The notes beneath the pieces were generated by a model. That model worked only from the letters and a program-made list of their open reading frames with translations, made no database searches and had not been told where the DNA came from. From positions 1-5,680 of the forward strand of contig JAIEPI010000113.1 in the NCBI GenBank assembly GCA_019749855.1: DNA of 5,680 nt. The letters are read 5' to 3'. The translations under genes and the position numbers were made by a program. The DNA is from Rickettsiales bacterium (GTDB lineage: Bacteria; Pseudomonadota; Alphaproteobacteria; Rickettsiales; UBA998). Positions 5,217 through 5,680 of the stretch are shown in pieces. The number at the start of each line of letters is the position of its first letter. Position 1 is the stretch's first letter.

Positions 5217-5680
5217 CAACGACCTCTTTGGAGGCGTTGCTCCAACGTTTTAAATGTCGCTAATGTTTTCAAACGTTGCCGTGCCTGCATGCGCCATTGA
5301 TGAAAGTGAGGCGCCGCATCGCCTGATAGCATCGCCATTTCCTTCACCGCTTTGTCCAAAGCCTGAGTCTCAATGAAGGCTTCGCTTCGCGCGATGATCG
5401 ACGCGTCGTCATCTCCACGATGTTGGGCGCCGACCTTGCGAACATGCACAAGGCTTCCCAAACGATCGCGCATGTCCGCCCACAAGCCACCCGATTGGGT
5501 GGGGCTGACTTCACGCGAGAGATAATCCTGCAGGCTGCGGTTAAACTGCTTTTTTAACTCGAGGGAACTGGGCATGCCTTCTTCGGAGATGCCCTGCAAT
5601 GTGCCAAGGGCGGCATAACTCTCGCCGTCAAGTCCATCCATGTTTAACAGGATGGCGAGCGCTTCACTGACGGGCTGAGC
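5216..5680 (-). CDS. Mitofilin/Mic60-like (COG4223 type) membrane protein, C-terminal part (5' truncated by window)
   Basis: The last 154 codons are visible; the reading frame is open to the right edge, so the ATG at 5639-5641 is an internal methionine (preceded by ALAILLN). The sequence matches the C-terminal mitofilin domain of alphaproteobacterial Mic60/HemX-like proteins. It has a proline-started helix with SSLELKKQF, then the conserved RDRLGSLVHVRKVG (residues 71-84 of the visible part). After that come an acidic linker and ARSEAFIETQALDKAVKEM, and a closing helix containing HQWRMQARQRL. In this family the missing N-terminal part normally holds a transmembrane segment and a long coiled coil, which shape inner-membrane contacts. 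The stop TGA (5216-5218) shares a base with the hemY ATG. The arrangement upstream of hemY, usually after hemD, is typical of alphaproteobacteria; hemD itself is not visible. The identity rests on the short motif and on context. Confidence 0.82.
   Translation of the reverse strand, partial: AQPVSEALAILLNMDGLDGESYAALGTLQGISEEGMPSSLELKKQFNRSLQDYLSREVSPTQSGGLWADMRDRLGSLVHVRKVGAQHRGDDDASIIARSEAFIETQALDKAVKEMAMLSGDAAPHFHQWRMQARQRLKTLATFKTLEQRLQRGR
5223..5228 (-). promoter_or_regulatory. Ribosome binding site of hemY within the upstream gene
   Basis: AAGAGG on the minus strand lies 6 nt before the hemY ATG (5214-5216), inside the final codons of the mitofilin-like gene. It supports ATG over the adjacent TTG and allows coupled translation. 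Confidence 0.6.

Overview
This window reads as a piece of an alphaproteobacterial chromosome of moderate GC content. The best evidence is the pair at the right edge. A gene encoding the C-terminal end of a mitofilin/Mic60-like membrane protein (COG4223 type) is followed, with overlapping stop and start codons, by hemY. In alphaproteobacteria this pair usually sits downstream of hemD. The 3' end of gatB at the left edge fits a bacterium that makes Gln-tRNA and/or Asn-tRNA by transamidation. The genus cannot be named from the sequence.

Layout from left to right: (1) the tail of gatB on the + strand, 1-268. (2) A convergent minus-strand orphan gene, 259-1368, whose stop overlaps the end of gatB. 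It looks like a distant member of the TraB/TIKI/ChaN/EreA-like superfamily with a low-complexity, His-rich C-terminal tail. (3) An AT-rich spacer, 1369-1515, with no gene. (4) A minus-strand gene, 1516-2217, of unknown function carrying a PD-(D/E)XK-nuclease-like motif. (5) A 68-bp divergent intergenic region, 2218-2285, with a plausible sigma70-type promoter reading rightward. (6) A two-gene + strand operon: a YeeZ-like atypical SDR protein (2286-3173) coupled through an ATGA overlap to a small lipoprotein (3170-3856). (7) The minus-strand hemY (3858-5216), which converges on the lipoprotein gene with one base between the two stop codons. (8) The 5'-truncated mitofilin-like gene (5216-5680), which runs off the right edge.

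The mitofilin-like/HemY pair is probably an inner-membrane module linked to tetrapyrrole synthesis or envelope architecture. The SDR/lipoprotein pair is co-translated, but no pathway can be deduced for it. The two minus-strand orphans (TraB/TIKI-like and PD-(D/E)XK-like) are the most novel-looking contents. They are single genes without partners, and nothing here shows a phage, transposon, CRISPR array, RNA gene or recognisable multi-gene defence system. I see uncharacterised proteins rather than a demonstrable new system.
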